Of a DNA stretch of 64,000 nucleotides, positions 16,039 through 25,138 are shown in pieces. How positions within the stretch are numbered: position 1 is the first letter of the stretch; every line of letters begins with the position of its first letter. The DNA is taken from assembly GCA_910575275.1 (NCBI GenBank), contig CAJTEE010000002.1, positions 186,001 through 250,000 on the forward strand. Direction: 5' to 3'. Position numbers and translations under genes: made by a program. The DNA comes from Lachnospiraceae bacterium. GTDB taxonomy: Bacteria; Bacillota; Clostridia; Lachnospirales; Lachnospiraceae. Below the pieces are notes generated by a model, which did no database searches, was not told where the DNA came from, and saw only the letters and a list, made by a program, of their open reading frames with translations.

Positions 16039-16930
16039 AGCAAAAAACCTGACAAAGCGGTTTGACAATATCATAGCAGTCGATCATATCAACGCCAAGA
16101 TCAAAGACGGCTATGTCTTCGGCCTGATCGGCACCAACGGCGCCGGAAAAAGCACCTTCCTGCGGATGGCAAGCGGAGTTCTGCGTCCCGATGAAGGGAG
16201 TGTCCAGATCGACGGTGAGGACGTCTTTGAAAATACCAGAGTAAAGGCACGTTTTTTCTATATTTCCGATGATCAATTCTTCTTTGGGAATGCTTCGCCG
16301 AATGACATGATGGTCTATTACCGGACGATTTACCCGATGTTTAACGTTCCGCGTTTTTATCATCTGCTGGAGTCGTTTGGCCTTGACAAGCGCCGGAAGG
16401 TGTCTACATTCTCTAAGGGAATGAAGAAACAGCTTTCTGTGATCCTGGGGATTTGTGCGAACACAGATTATATTTTTTGTGATGAGACCTTCGACGGCCT
16501 AGATCCGGTCATGCGCCAGGCAGTCAAGAGCCTGTTTGCGAGTGATATGGCCGAGCGGAAGCTGACGCCGATCATTGCCTCCCATAACCTGCGGGAGCTG
16601 GAAGACATATGCGACCATGTGGGGCTGCTGCACAAGGGCGGCATCCTGCTTTCCAGAGATCTGGACGAGATGAAATTAAACATACACAAGCTCCAGTGTG
16701 TCTTGAAGCCGGGGGAAAAGGCAGAGGATCTTACGGATCTGGATATCATAAAGACAGAGACACGCGGCAGTCTGCTTACGCTGACGGTCCGCGGCGTGAA
16801 GGAGGAGATCGAGGCGGCCATGCAGTCCTATGAACCATTGTTCTTTGAGACGATTCCGCTCTCGTTGGAGGAAATTTTTATCAGTGAAACGGAGGTGGCA
16901 GGCTATGACATCAAGAAGCTTATTTTTTAA
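16031..16930 (+). CDS. ABC transporter ATP-binding protein
   Basis: About 299 residues from TTG 16031, chosen because AGGAGG lies nine bases upstream while GTG 16022 overlaps that site. Walker A is GTNGAGKS, the signature block FSKGMKKQ is a common variant of LSGGQ in this subfamily, and Walker B is YIFCDETFDGLDP. Residues after 215 are a short regulatory tail. It powers the permease encoded next, with which it overlaps. Under control of the GntR operator. Confidence 0.9.
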   Translation: MIEAKNLTKRFDNIIAVDHINAKIKDGYVFGLIGTNGAGKSTFLRMASGVLRPDEGSVQIDGEDVFENTRVKARFFYISDDQFFFGNASPNDMMVYYRTIYPMFNVPRFYHLLESFGLDKRRKVSTFSKGMKKQLSVILGICANTDYIFCDETFDGLDPVMRQAVKSLFASDMAERKLTPIIASHNLRELEDICDHVGLLHKGGILLSRDLDEMKLNIHKLQCVLKPGEKAEDLTDLDIIKTETRGSLLTLTVRGVKEEIEAAMQSYEPLFFETIPLSLEEIFISETEVAGYDIKKLIF

Positions 16931-19325
16931 GCTCATGCGAGAGGACTTGAAGCAGAGGATCTGGGCCGTTGGCTTGGCGTTTCTGATGTTTTTCTTCTGG
17001 CTGCCTGTCATGGCGGCCATGGGTGTGAGCAGCATTGAACGAGAATACGCGAGATGGATCGCGAGCGGAACGATTTTTGAAAACAAGACGCTGGAAGCCG
17101 TGCGGATGGAACGCTTTATGGAGCTGATAGAGAATGTTGTGGGCCTGGACAATGTGATGCTGATCTGTACGATTGTCTGTGCGGCGTTTATTCTGGGCCT
17201 GACAGGCTTTACGTACCTGCATTCGAAAAAACAGGTGGATTTTTACCACAGCATCCCGGTTCGCAGGGAGTTTACCTTTCTGCTCCGCTATCTGAACGGC
17301 GTTTGGATCGTGCTGGTCATGTATGCCCTGAATCTTGTCCTTGCGCTGGGCGTGTTTGCGGTCAATGGGATCGGTCTTTCGCTGACGTTTGGGCCCGCAA
17401 TGGCGGCGCTTCTGATCCATATGTCGGGATTCCTGCTGATTTATGGACTGATGATGCTTGCGGTGCTTTTGACCGGCAATTTCTTTGTCTCGATCCTCGG
17501 CGGTATTGTATTGTTTTCCTGGGTCCCACTCGTAGTTCTTTTGATTATGGGACTATCGGAGCTGTTCTTCCAGACGATCCGCACTGATAAGCAGCCGGCT
17601 TTTCAACTGTTCATGATACACGGATCCCCGGTTTCCCACTATGCAGCGATGCTTGAGGAATGCTCGAATCTGGGCTTTTCAAGCTGTATCGGATCGTGTG
17701 TGAAACCGCTTGTGGTAGCCGTTTTGTTTTTTGGCGTGGGCCTGGTGTTATATCGGTTAAGGCCTTCGGAGGCCGCCGGGAAGGCCATGGCCTTTAAATG
17801 GTCGAAGGCGCCCATTAAATTTCTCTTGGTTGTGCCGTGTACGATCGCCATGGGAATCTTGTTCTGGACCGTGTACTACAGCATCGCGTGGGCAGCATTC
17901 GGCTTTTTGATGGGCCTGTTTATCAGCCATGCGATCATTGAGATCATTTACCATTTTGACTTTCGGAAGCTGTTTGCGAACCTTCCGCAGATGGGGATGT
18001 GTGCGGCGCTTTCCCTGGCGGCGATCGGAATCTTCCGGTTTGACCTGATCGGCTTTGACCGGTATGTCCCGAAGGAGGCTGATTTTTCGTCTGCCTCTGT
18101 CAGTATCGGGCGGTTGAGCGACTGGAACGACTATGGCCTTCCGGTGCTCCGTGAGGATGGGAGCTATAGCTGGAGATCCCTGAATGAGTTCGATTATGTG
18201 GAGGGCAACATGCAGTTTACGGATTATGCGCTGGTCCGGGCAGTTGCAGAGGCGGGTATCCTGCAGGCGGCCGAAAACAAGGAAAAACGGCTGCATGGGG
18301 GAGACAATTTCTACGTCTATTATACGGATGAAGAAGAAAGCGGAACGTATTGGTCTTATGTAAGCGTGGGGTATCATCTAAAAAACGGAAAAACGGTATA
18401 TCGCAACTATTCGGTGGACGTTTATGCGCTGCGAGAGGAGATCGAAACGATCTATGCGACGGCAGAGTATAAAAAGGGCCTGTATCCGGCCATGAATTTT
18501 ACTGATGATTCAACGACAGGCATCTATTCCCTGAAGGCAGGACAGATCGCAGAGGTCTCGACAAACCCGGATTTCTGTGCCGAACTTCTCTCTGCATACC
18601 AGGAGGAGCTTTCCGCGCTCACACTCACCGAGCGGGCAGAGGAGAAGCCGGTTCTTGCACTGCGCTTTTTGAGCACGGCCGAGCTTGACTATCTGCGGGC
18701 AATCACAAAGAGCAGACGTCCGAATTACACCGGGGATTTCATGCTGGATGACATGAATGCAGTGAACTTCTTTGCCGTTTACCCCTCGTTTACGAGAACG
18801 ATCGAACTCCTGGATCAGGCGGGGATTGATGTATATGAGAAGATTTCCGCAGAGAACGTGGAGAGAATTGAAATTTGCAGCCGTTATACGTATAAGGCCG
18901 ATTCGGAATGGAACAGAGACAAAGAGGATTACCCGGAATACGATGAATATGCCGCAGAGTATACGACAGCGGCAGAGGCTGTCAGCACGGTCAGCCAGAG
19001 CGTATATCGGAGTAAAGAGGACAGATGGATCACGATCCTTGAAAATGACGGAAGCGCCGCAGGCAGACAGAGGATCCAGGAGGTGCTTGAAAACGTTGTC
19101 CCAGGGGATCTGATGCGTATGAACGATCTCTGTACGCGCAATTATGGGCTGGAGGTACGGATCTTCCTAAAGAGCATGAACGAGGGACGGAGTCGCTCGG
19201 AGCAGGAATATCTGGAGTACTATTTTGACAGCGAGGAGATCCCCGAGTTTTTAAAGGCTATGGTCGGATATGAGGAGGCTGAGAATTATAATATCAGCTA
19301 TGGCCTGGACGGAGAAAGGGATTGA
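16905..19325 (+). CDS. Large ABC transporter permease
   Basis: About 806 residues from ATG 16905, which has GGAGGTGG upstream and overlaps the ATPase gene by 26 bases. The first 330 to 400 residues carry about ten hydrophobic segments, starting with the pair after MREDLKQRIW and including a YHSIPVRREFTFLLRY loop seen in YtrA-linked permeases. The remaining 400 residues are soluble and Asp/Glu/Tyr-rich, presumably extracytoplasmic or membrane-associated. The substrate is unknown; relatives with YtrA regulators respond to envelope stress or antibiotics. The size of the soluble half is unusual for a simple ABC-2 permease. Confidence 0.8.
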   Translation: MTSRSLFFKLMREDLKQRIWAVGLAFLMFFFWLPVMAAMGVSSIEREYARWIASGTIFENKTLEAVRMERFMELIENVVGLDNVMLICTIVCAAFILGLTGFTYLHSKKQVDFYHSIPVRREFTFLLRYLNGVWIVLVMYALNLVLALGVFAVNGIGLSLTFGPAMAALLIHMSGFLLIYGLMMLAVLLTGNFFVSILGGIVLFSWVPLVVLLIMGLSELFFQTIRTDKQPAFQLFMIHGSPVSHYAAMLEECSNLGFSSCIGSCVKPLVVAVLFFGVGLVLYRLRPSEAAGKAMAFKWSKAPIKFLLVVPCTIAMGILFWTVYYSIAWAAFGFLMGLFISHAIIEIIYHFDFRKLFANLPQMGMCAALSLAAIGIFRFDLIGFDRYVPKEADFSSASVSIGRLSDWNDYGLPVLREDGSYSWRSLNEFDYVEGNMQFTDYALVRAVAEAGILQAAENKEKRLHGGDNFYVYYTDEEESGTYWSYVSVGYHLKNGKTVYRNYSVDVYALREEIETIYATAEYKKGLYPAMNFTDDSTTGIYSLKAGQIAEVSTNPDFCAELLSAYQEELSALTLTERAEEKPVLALRFLSTAELDYLRAITKSRRPNYTGDFMLDDMNAVNFFAVYPSFTRTIELLDQAGIDVYEKISAENVERIEICSRYTYKADSEWNRDKEDYPEYDEYAAEYTTAAEAVSTVSQSVYRSKEDRWITILENDGSAAGRQRIQEVLENVVPGDLMRMNDLCTRNYGLEVRIFLKSMNEGRSRSEQEYLEYYFDSEEIPEFLKAMVGYEEAENYNISYGLDGERD

Positions 19326-19362
19326 CTTTGATTCTTTGATTCGTTAAGATGTAGACAGGACA

Positions 19363-19381
19363 GGCGGCCGGGCCGGCCGCC
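19363..19381 (+). terminator. GC-rich hairpin after the ABC operon
   Basis: GGCGGCCG (19363-19370) pairs perfectly with CGGCCGCC (19374-19381). No T-run follows, so it may be a partial terminator or transcript-stabilising stem before the zinc-ribbon gene. Confidence 0.45.
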
Positions 19382-19404
19382 CTTAACGAAAGGAGAGACA
19401 AAGG

Positions 19405-19914
19405 ATGACGTTGTTTGATGACGTAAGACGCAGTCTGTCCCATGCAGGAAAACAGGCGGCGGAGAAGACGAAGGAGCTCACAGATACGGTCCGGATCCGG
19501 GCAAAGCTGGGATCGGAAAGGGAGGAGCTCGAAAAGCAGTTTGCGGTGGTCGGAAGGGAAGTCTGTGCGGCGGCGCGGCCGGAGGATCAGGAGCGCTTTG
19601 CCGCTTCCTTTGGAGAGATCGCCGCTATACAGGAACGGATCGTGAAGCTTGAGAAGGAGCTGGCTGCTCTGGATGGACGTGTATTCTGCGTAGAGTGCGG
19701 AGCCCGGATTGAAAAGGGTGCTGTATTCTGCAGCAAATGTGGCGCGAAGGTAGGAGAGATGCCGGAGGCAGAGGCCACACAGGATGCCGCCGGTGAGGAG
19801 GCTCCTATTGAGAGGGAGGCTGCTAAAGAGACGGTTGAAGCGGAGTCTGGAGAGCCGGAGAAGGCCGATTGTACAGCGACCCCGGAAGTGATATCGGGCC
19901 GGGAGGAAATGTAA
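19405..19914 (+). CDS. Zinc-ribbon protein with coiled coil
   Basis: The 169-residue protein has a helical, charged N-terminal half (residues 5-90; likely coiled coil) and a zinc ribbon at about 93-115 with paired cysteines CVEC and CSKC. The tail is Glu/Ala-rich and disordered. Zinc-ribbon proteins of this layout are common in Firmicutes but have no agreed role. ATG start with AAAGGAG upstream; lies 79 bases after the ABC permease and ahead of a terminator, so it could be the last gene of that operon. Confidence 0.7.
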   Translation: MTLFDDVRRSLSHAGKQAAEKTKELTDTVRIRAKLGSEREELEKQFAVVGREVCAAARPEDQERFAASFGEIAAIQERIVKLEKELAALDGRVFCVECGARIEKGAVFCSKCGAKVGEMPEAEATQDAAGEEAPIEREAAKETVEAESGEPEKADCTATPEVISGREEM

Positions 19915-19941
19915 GGTTGTAAAAAGAAAGAAAACGAAAAA

Positions 19942-19960
19942 GGGGGCAGAAAATGCCCCC
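19942..19960. terminator. Terminator after the zinc-ribbon gene
   Basis: GGGGGCA (19942-19948) pairs with TGCCCCC (19954-19960). The stem is preceded by an A-rich tract and lies between convergent genes. Confidence 0.6.
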
Positions 19961-20043
19961 GAAAAACGGCATGGCTTTGGACCATGTCGTTTTGCTGTTT
20001 TATAGGACAAAAAGCCCTGATGGGGCAAGTAGAGCACGGCCGG

Positions 20044-20943
20044 TCAGCCGCGCGGGCCGTGTTCTTTTGGCCTTCGCTCGGAGAGAAAAAGCCCGGCCAG
20101 AGCAAGCCCCGTTCCTGCGGCGGTCAGAGGCGTGAGGGGATCCCCCAAGATAAGCGCCGAGGAGGCGATGGTGATGACAGGAACGATGTAAATATAGACA
20201 CTGGTCTTCACGGGGCCTAGTATTTTGACGGCCAGATTCCAGGTGACAAAACAGAGGGCAGAGGCTCCAAGGCCCAGATAGACCAGATTTGACAGGTATG
20301 TCAGGCTGGTAAGGCGCGCCGGTTCAAGCCGGAAGCCAAGAAGGAGTGCGGCCGGCAGCATGAACAGGACTCCGTAAAAAAATATCCGGCGTGTGGCAGG
20401 GATCGTACCATATCCATAGGCGGTGATTTTTTTTATCAGCACGGAATAGAGGGCCCACAGAAGGGCGGCGGACAGAGCCAGCAGGTCTCCGGCCGGGTTT
20501 AGCTTGAGTTCTATGCCGTTGAAGCAGATCAGAAAGACGCCTGCCATGGCCACGACGAAGCCAAGCAGAAAACCCGGATGCAGCTTTTCCTCTCCTTTTA
20601 ACAGCAGACGGGTCAGGAGAGCCGTGAAGAACGGGGCTACGGATACGATGACACTCACGTTGGAGGCCATCGTGTAGGTGAGGGCGATGTTTTCCAGTAA
20701 ATAGTACAGGCAGACGCCGCAAAGGCCGGCCGCGGCGAAGATGAGCTCCTGTCCCTTGGAGGATGTTTTGAAGCGGCGTGGGCAGGCGGCGAACAGCGCT
20801 AGATAGCCGAGAACAAAGCGGAATAAAAGAATTTCGACCGGCGAAAAGGCGGTCAAAAGAATTTTGGTTGAGACAAACGTCGTACCCCAGATCAGGCTGG
20901 TGAGCAGGGCACAGGCGTGTCCGATCGTGTTTTCGCGATGCAT
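20044..20943 (-). CDS. EamA-family (DMT) transporter
   Basis: About 299 residues from ATG 20943, which has GAGGAG upstream; the open frame continues upstream through leader hairpins and is not believed. There are ten hydrophobic segments in two repeats, with the EamA markers LIWGTTFVSTK near residue 16 and ALLWALYSVLIKK near 160. The family exports or imports small metabolites such as amino acids. Context gives no substrate. Confidence 0.85.
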   Translation of the reverse strand: MHRENTIGHACALLTSLIWGTTFVSTKILLTAFSPVEILLFRFVLGYLALFAACPRRFKTSSKGQELIFAAAGLCGVCLYYLLENIALTYTMASNVSVIVSVAPFFTALLTRLLLKGEEKLHPGFLLGFVVAMAGVFLICFNGIELKLNPAGDLLALSAALLWALYSVLIKKITAYGYGTIPATRRIFFYGVLFMLPAALLLGFRLEPARLTSLTYLSNLVYLGLGASALCFVTWNLAVKILGPVKTSVYIYIVPVITIASSALILGDPLTPLTAAGTGLALAGLFLSERRPKEHGPRG

Positions 20944-20972
20944 GGTTTTTATCTCCTCGTCCGATATTGATT

Positions 20973-21053
20973 GGATCGCATGTCCTTCGGACATGCGATC
21001 CCTCCGGGGGATGCGCCCGGATTTCTGCGGTAAACGCAGAAACCGGAATGCGC
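20973..21053 (-). promoter_or_regulatory. Structured leader of the EamA gene
   Basis: Two strong hairpins lie between a TATAAT -10 element (21077-21072, minus strand, with an upstream TGG) and the EamA start: GGATCGCATGTCC/GGACATGCGATCC (20973-21001, perfect, three-base loop) and an imperfect stem built on TTTCTGCG/CGCAGAAA (21012-21053). They would fall in a leader RNA of about 120 bases. No known riboswitch was recognised. Confidence 0.5.
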
Positions 21054-21104
21054 AGTACAATCTCTGTCGAGATTATACCACTCAAAAAGGCAGATGTCTT
21101 GTAA

Positions 21105-21257
21105 AATATTTTTTATTCTTTAGAGGATTGCCAAAAATATCCGGGGGAGAGGGTATATGCGTACCTGCATCATGGCAAAACGGTTTTTGATACAGGGCTG
21201 GAGATGGAGCTTTTGCAGGAATACCCCTGGCTGGAGGAGTATAAGGAACACAGCTAA
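21105..21257 (+). pseudogene. Possible gene remnant (C-terminal fragment)
   Basis: An open frame of about 50 codons with no start codon ends at TAA 21255-21257. Its last 35 codons are protein-like in composition, with the run HHGKTVFDTG and the terminal block LLQEYPWLEEYKEHS. No ribosome binding site or upstream domain is present, so it looks like the tail of a deleted gene. I cannot name the parent family. Confidence 0.35.
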
Positions 21258-21275
21258 TGGCATGAGATTGCCCGA

Positions 21276-21321
21276 CAAAAAGACCGGGGCGCGTTTCTTA
21301 CGGGAGAGACGGCTCCGGTCT
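21276..21321 (-). terminator. Terminator of the PurF-like gene
   Basis: AGACCGG (21321-21315 on the minus strand) pairs with CCGGTCT (21287-21281), followed on that strand by TTTTGTC. It lies 26 bases past the stop. Confidence 0.65.
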
Positions 21322-21346
21322 TGCCTGCATTAAATTATATCAAATC

Positions 21347-22756
21347 CTACCCCTCTCCGTTCCAGCAATACGTACAAAGCTTGCACGGCTCGATTCCAAT
21401 GGATTCCTTGAGGTCGTCCAGGCGGTGGAAACGGAGTGTTGTGAAATGCAGGCGCTTGCGGATTTCCTCGACCATCTCTTTGTAATTCTGGCTGTCCGGG
21501 TCGGAGTAATCGGCAAGGGTTTCCTTTGAAACGGAATCGCCCTCGCGTTCGCGGATGACGCGTCTGGTAATGAGATCATAGTCCGAGGTGGAACGGGAAA
21601 AATTTAAGTACGGGCAGGCGAAGGTGAGCGGCGGGCATGCCGGGCGCACGTGAACCTCCTTTGCACCGCTCTGATATAAAAATTCCGTCGTCTCGCCGAG
21701 CTGGGTGCCGCGGACGATGGAATCGTCGATCAGCAGGAGCTTTTTCTCACGGATCAGGGAATCCACAGGGATGAGCTTCATTTTTGCGATCAGATTCCGC
21801 TGCTTCTGGCTCGTCGGCATGAAGGAACGGGGCCAGGTGGGCGTATACTTGATAAACGGACGCGAGAACGGGATTCCGGATTCATTTGAATAGCCGATCG
21901 CGTGGGCGATGCCGGAATCGGGAACACCGGCCACGCTGTCAGCCGTGACATCGGTATCACGTCTGGCTAACAGCCTCCCGCAGTTGTAACGCATCTGCTC
22001 GACGTTGACGCCTTCATAGCTGGCGTTTGGGTAGCCGTAGTAGGTCCATAAAAAGGAGCAGATTTTCATTTCCCGGCGTGCCGGACTTAAGACCTCGACG
22101 CCCTCGGGCGTGATGAAGTCGACCTCACCGGGGCCGAGCTCGGAATGATGATGGTAGCCAAGGTTTAAGTAGGCGAAGTTTTCAAAGGAAGCACAGAACG
22201 CGCCCTCCTTGTGTCCGATGGTGATCGGGGTTCGGCCGAAGCGGTCACGGGAGGCGAAGATCCCTTTTGAGGTCAGCAAAAGGATGGACATGGAGCCCCG
22301 GATCTTTTCCTGTGCGTACAGAAGGCCGTCTACGAGCGTGTCCTGCTGGTCAATCAGGGCCGCCACGAGCTCGGTGGAGTTTACACGCCCGCCGCTCATA
22401 CCCATGAAGTGTACATGCCCATTCTCATATCCCTCACGGATCAATGCTTCTTCGTTTTTGATCACGCCTACGGTGGCTAGGGCGTAGTGGCCATGGTGGG
22501 AGCGGATGAGGAGCGGCTGCGGGTCCATATCGGAAATGCAGCCGATGCCGAGCCGTCCCTCGAGCTCATCTAAGTCGTGGTCAAATTTGGTGCGGAACGG
22601 GGAATTCTCAATGTTGTGTATGGAGCGCTGGAAGCCGTTTGCACCGTATACGGCCATGCCTCCGCGCCTGGTCCCGAGATGGGAATGGTAATCGACTCCG
22701 AAAAACAGATCCAGCGTGCAGCTCGTTTTGGAAGCTACGCCAAAAATTCCGCCCAT
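21347..22756 (-). CDS. Amidophosphoribosyltransferase-like protein lacking the catalytic Cys
   Basis: The 469-residue protein follows the PurF plan: N-terminal Ntn glutaminase domain, then a phosphoribosyltransferase domain with the PRPP loop LLIDDSIVRGTQL (about 343-355). In true PurF the mature protein begins CGIFG; here the start reads MGGIFG, so the nucleophilic cysteine is glycine. Glutaminase residues downstream (RDRFGRTP) remain. The C-terminus has a cysteine cluster, CKLCTYC. ATG start with AGGAG upstream is firm, so a missed upstream Cys is unlikely. It may be an ammonia-dependent or regulatory paralogue; no other pur gene is near. Confidence 0.8.
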   Translation of the reverse strand: MGGIFGVASKTSCTLDLFFGVDYHSHLGTRRGGMAVYGANGFQRSIHNIENSPFRTKFDHDLDELEGRLGIGCISDMDPQPLLIRSHHGHYALATVGVIKNEEALIREGYENGHVHFMGMSGGRVNSTELVAALIDQQDTLVDGLLYAQEKIRGSMSILLLTSKGIFASRDRFGRTPITIGHKEGAFCASFENFAYLNLGYHHHSELGPGEVDFITPEGVEVLSPARREMKICSFLWTYYGYPNASYEGVNVEQMRYNCGRLLARRDTDVTADSVAGVPDSGIAHAIGYSNESGIPFSRPFIKYTPTWPRSFMPTSQKQRNLIAKMKLIPVDSLIREKKLLLIDDSIVRGTQLGETTEFLYQSGAKEVHVRPACPPLTFACPYLNFSRSTSDYDLITRRVIREREGDSVSKETLADYSDPDSQNYKEMVEEIRKRLHFTTLRFHRLDDLKESIGIEPCKLCTYCWNGEG

Positions 22757-22792
22757 ATGATTTCTCCTTTGGTTTTTGTAACGACGTTACAA

Positions 22793-23680
22793 TTATTTTT
22801 CTCCGACGAGGTTGGTAAACATGGCTCCGGCGGCCAGAAGGACGATGCCGAAGGTGACGGACCAAAAGTCCAGTGTGTCAAGCATGGAAAAGAGGCCGGT
22901 ATTGATGAAAATCGCAACGGGGGAGGCCAGGACAAGCCCCAGAATTGCACAATAGGTCTCGACTCCGAACCGGTCGAACAGGAATGTGATGAGTTTGGCA
23001 ATTAAAAAAATCCCCAAAATGATACCGATCCCGAATGGCGTCAGCAGCAGGAAGCCGTGTACCATGCCCGCGGGTTCCATGGCGCGAAGGGCGTCGAAAA
23101 AGCCTTTAATCGTATTGATGATCCCGTAATAGTAGCCGAAGATCATCAACATCATGGAACCGGAGACACCGGGGATGACCATCGTGGCAGAGGAGATAAC
23201 CCCGAGTAGGAACAGGATCGCCATACTGCCCGCGTTTACGGGTATGCGGGTAAGGCCCGCCTCCCCGACCTTTAGAAGCGGAAGGACGGCGCAGACGAAA
23301 AAGGCCAGAAGGAAGGCCGCGATTCCGCAGATGCCGATCTTTCTTTTATGCCTGGTGTGCATGTTTTTTCTGAGAGCCGTAAGGAGGATCGGGATTCCGC
23401 CTAAAATCAGGCCGACGAAAGCCATACAGGTCACGAAGGTGTGTTCGGCCAGCAGGTATTCGATGACGTAGGTAAAGCAGACGATTCCGAGAACGCAGCC
23501 GATGAGGATCGGGAGCAGAAAGGAGATGCTTTTTTTGAAGGATTCAAGGAGGCTGGAGATGCTGCCGATCAAACGGTCATAGATCCCCAAGGAAACCGCC
23601 ATGGTCCCGCCGGAGACGCCGGGGATCACATTGGCGACACCGATCAGCATTCCCTTGAAAATGTTGAATAGAAACTGCAT
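22793..23680 (-). CDS. DUF368 family membrane protein (putative undecaprenyl-phosphate translocase)
   Basis: The 295-residue polytopic protein has about eight hydrophobic segments. The repeated motif GVANVIPGVSGGTMAVSLG near the N-terminus and VIPGVSGSMMLMIFG in the second half are the DUF368 hallmarks. DUF368 proteins (PopT type) have been reported to flip undecaprenyl phosphate back across the membrane, recycling the carrier used for cell-wall and surface-polymer synthesis. ATG with AGGAG upstream. It lies 36 bases upstream of the PurF-like gene; between them is a 17-base interrupted palindrome TTGTAACG-A-CGTTACAA (22776-22792). Confidence 0.85.
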   Translation of the reverse strand: MQFLFNIFKGMLIGVANVIPGVSGGTMAVSLGIYDRLIGSISSLLESFKKSISFLLPILIGCVLGIVCFTYVIEYLLAEHTFVTCMAFVGLILGGIPILLTALRKNMHTRHKRKIGICGIAAFLLAFFVCAVLPLLKVGEAGLTRIPVNAGSMAILFLLGVISSATMVIPGVSGSMMLMIFGYYYGIINTIKGFFDALRAMEPAGMVHGFLLLTPFGIGIILGIFLIAKLITFLFDRFGVETYCAILGLVLASPVAIFINTGLFSMLDTLDFWSVTFGIVLLAAGAMFTNLVGEK

Positions 23681-23763
23681 TTGATTTCTCCTGTGATGAT
23701 ATGGAAATTTTGAACCTCTTTATTATACATGATCGGAATCGTTTATTCAAGAGGAAAACATGC

Positions 23764-23792
23764 TTGTAACCTTTTTAAGAGTGTGATAAACT
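23764..23792 (+). promoter_or_regulatory. Promoter of metY
   Basis: TTGTAA (23764-23769), a 17-base spacer and TAAACT (23787-23792) lie 34 bases before the start. No S-box or other methionine riboswitch could be fitted into the short leader. Confidence 0.5.
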
Positions 23793-23826
23793 ACATGTTA
23801 AAATGAAAAAGAGAGAGGAGCAGAAC

Positions 23827-25107
23827 ATGGAAAAGCAAAAAAGGAATCTTGAGACGATCTGCATCCAGGCGGGCTGGCAGCCAAAGAACGGGGAATCGCG
23901 CGTCCTGCCGATCTATCAGAGCACAACGTTTAAATATTCGACGAGCGAGCAGATGGGGCGCCTGTTCGACCTGGAGGAGGACGGCTATTTTTATACGCGT
24001 CTGGCGAACCCGACAAACGACGCGGTGGCGGCGAAGATCTGTGAGCTGGAGGGCGGTTGCGCGGCCATGCTGACCTCGTCGGGGCAGGCGGCGAATTATT
24101 ATGCCGCCTTTAATATCTGTAATGCAGGCGATCATATCATCAGTGCGGCCACGATCTACGGCGGCACCTCAAACCTGTTTACCGTCACGATGAAGAAACA
24201 GGGCATCGACGTGACATTGGTGGACCCAGATGCGCCCGAGGAGGAGATCGAAAAGCTGTTTCGTCCGAATACGAAGGCGGTCTTTGGGGAGACGATCGCC
24301 AACCCGGCGCTCGTGGTGCTGGATATCGAAAAATTTGCACGGCTGGCGCACCGGCACGGCGTGCCGCTCATTGTGGATAATACGTTTGCAACGCCGATCA
24401 ACTGCCGGCCGTTTGAATGGGGGGCCGATATCGTGACCCATTCGACGACAAAATATATGGACGGCCATGCGATGGCTGTGGGCGGCTGCATCGTGGACAG
24501 CGGCAATTTTGATTGGGATGCGCATGCGGAGAAATTTCCGGGGCTCACGACGCCGGATGATTCGTATCACGGAATCGTGTATACAGAGAAGTTCGGAAAA
24601 AAGGCATACATCACGAAGGCGACCGCGCAGCTTATGCGTGATCTGGGCTCGATCCCGTCGCCGATGAATTCCTTCTTATTAAATATCGGGCTCGAGACGC
24701 TGCATCTGCGTGTGCCGCGCCACTGTGAAAATGCGAAACGGGTGGCCGAGTGGCTGGAGGCGAGAGAGGATGTGGCCTGGGTCAATTATCCGGGGCTGCC
24801 CGGGAGTCAATACCATGCGCTTGCGTCAAAATATATGCCGAACGGGAGCTGCGGCGTGATCTCCTTCGGCTTAAAGGGAGGCCGGGCGGCTGCGGCTGGC
24901 TTTATGGACCGGCTGAAACTGGCGGCGATCGTGACGCATGTGGCCGACGCCAGGACGTGTGTCCTGCATCCGGCGAGCCATACCCACAGACAGCTTTCTG
25001 ACGAGCAGCTCGTGGAGGCGGGCGTCGATCCGTCGCTCATCCGTTTGAGTGTCGGGATCGAGAATGTGGAGGACATTCTTGCAGATTTGAAACAGGCTTT
25101 GGAATGA
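23827..25107 (+). CDS. metY: O-acetylhomoserine sulfhydrylase
   Basis: About 426 residues from ATG 23827 (AGAGGAG eight bases upstream; ATG 23803 has no good site). The enzyme makes homocysteine from O-acetylhomoserine and sulfide, using pyridoxal phosphate. The Cys/Met-metabolism fold is clear: YTRLANPTNDAVAAKICELEGG, phosphate loop SSGQAA, Asp in VDNTFATP, and the Schiff-base lysine in THSTTKYMDGH. The long form with the AEKFPGLTTPD insert is typical of MetY rather than cystathionine gamma-synthase. The next gene follows by 31 bases. Confidence 0.9.
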   Translation: MEKQKRNLETICIQAGWQPKNGESRVLPIYQSTTFKYSTSEQMGRLFDLEEDGYFYTRLANPTNDAVAAKICELEGGCAAMLTSSGQAANYYAAFNICNAGDHIISAATIYGGTSNLFTVTMKKQGIDVTLVDPDAPEEEIEKLFRPNTKAVFGETIANPALVVLDIEKFARLAHRHGVPLIVDNTFATPINCRPFEWGADIVTHSTTKYMDGHAMAVGGCIVDSGNFDWDAHAEKFPGLTTPDDSYHGIVYTEKFGKKAYITKATAQLMRDLGSIPSPMNSFLLNIGLETLHLRVPRHCENAKRVAEWLEAREDVAWVNYPGLPGSQYHALASKYMPNGSCGVISFGLKGGRAAAAGFMDRLKLAAIVTHVADARTCVLHPASHTHRQLSDEQLVEAGVDPSLIRLSVGIENVEDILADLKQALE

Positions 25108-25138
25108 CGTCCAAAGCCCCTTAAGAAAGGGAACAGGC

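Noticed and set aside
22757-22792. Purine riboswitch or PurR box before the PurF-like gene
   Set aside because: Only 36 bases separate it from the DUF368 gene; the palindrome TTGTAACGACGTTACAA does not match a PurR box and no aptamer fits.
23681-23826. S-box (SAM) riboswitch before metY
   Set aside because: The leader after the likely promoter is only about 30 bases and lacks S-box blocks or a terminator.
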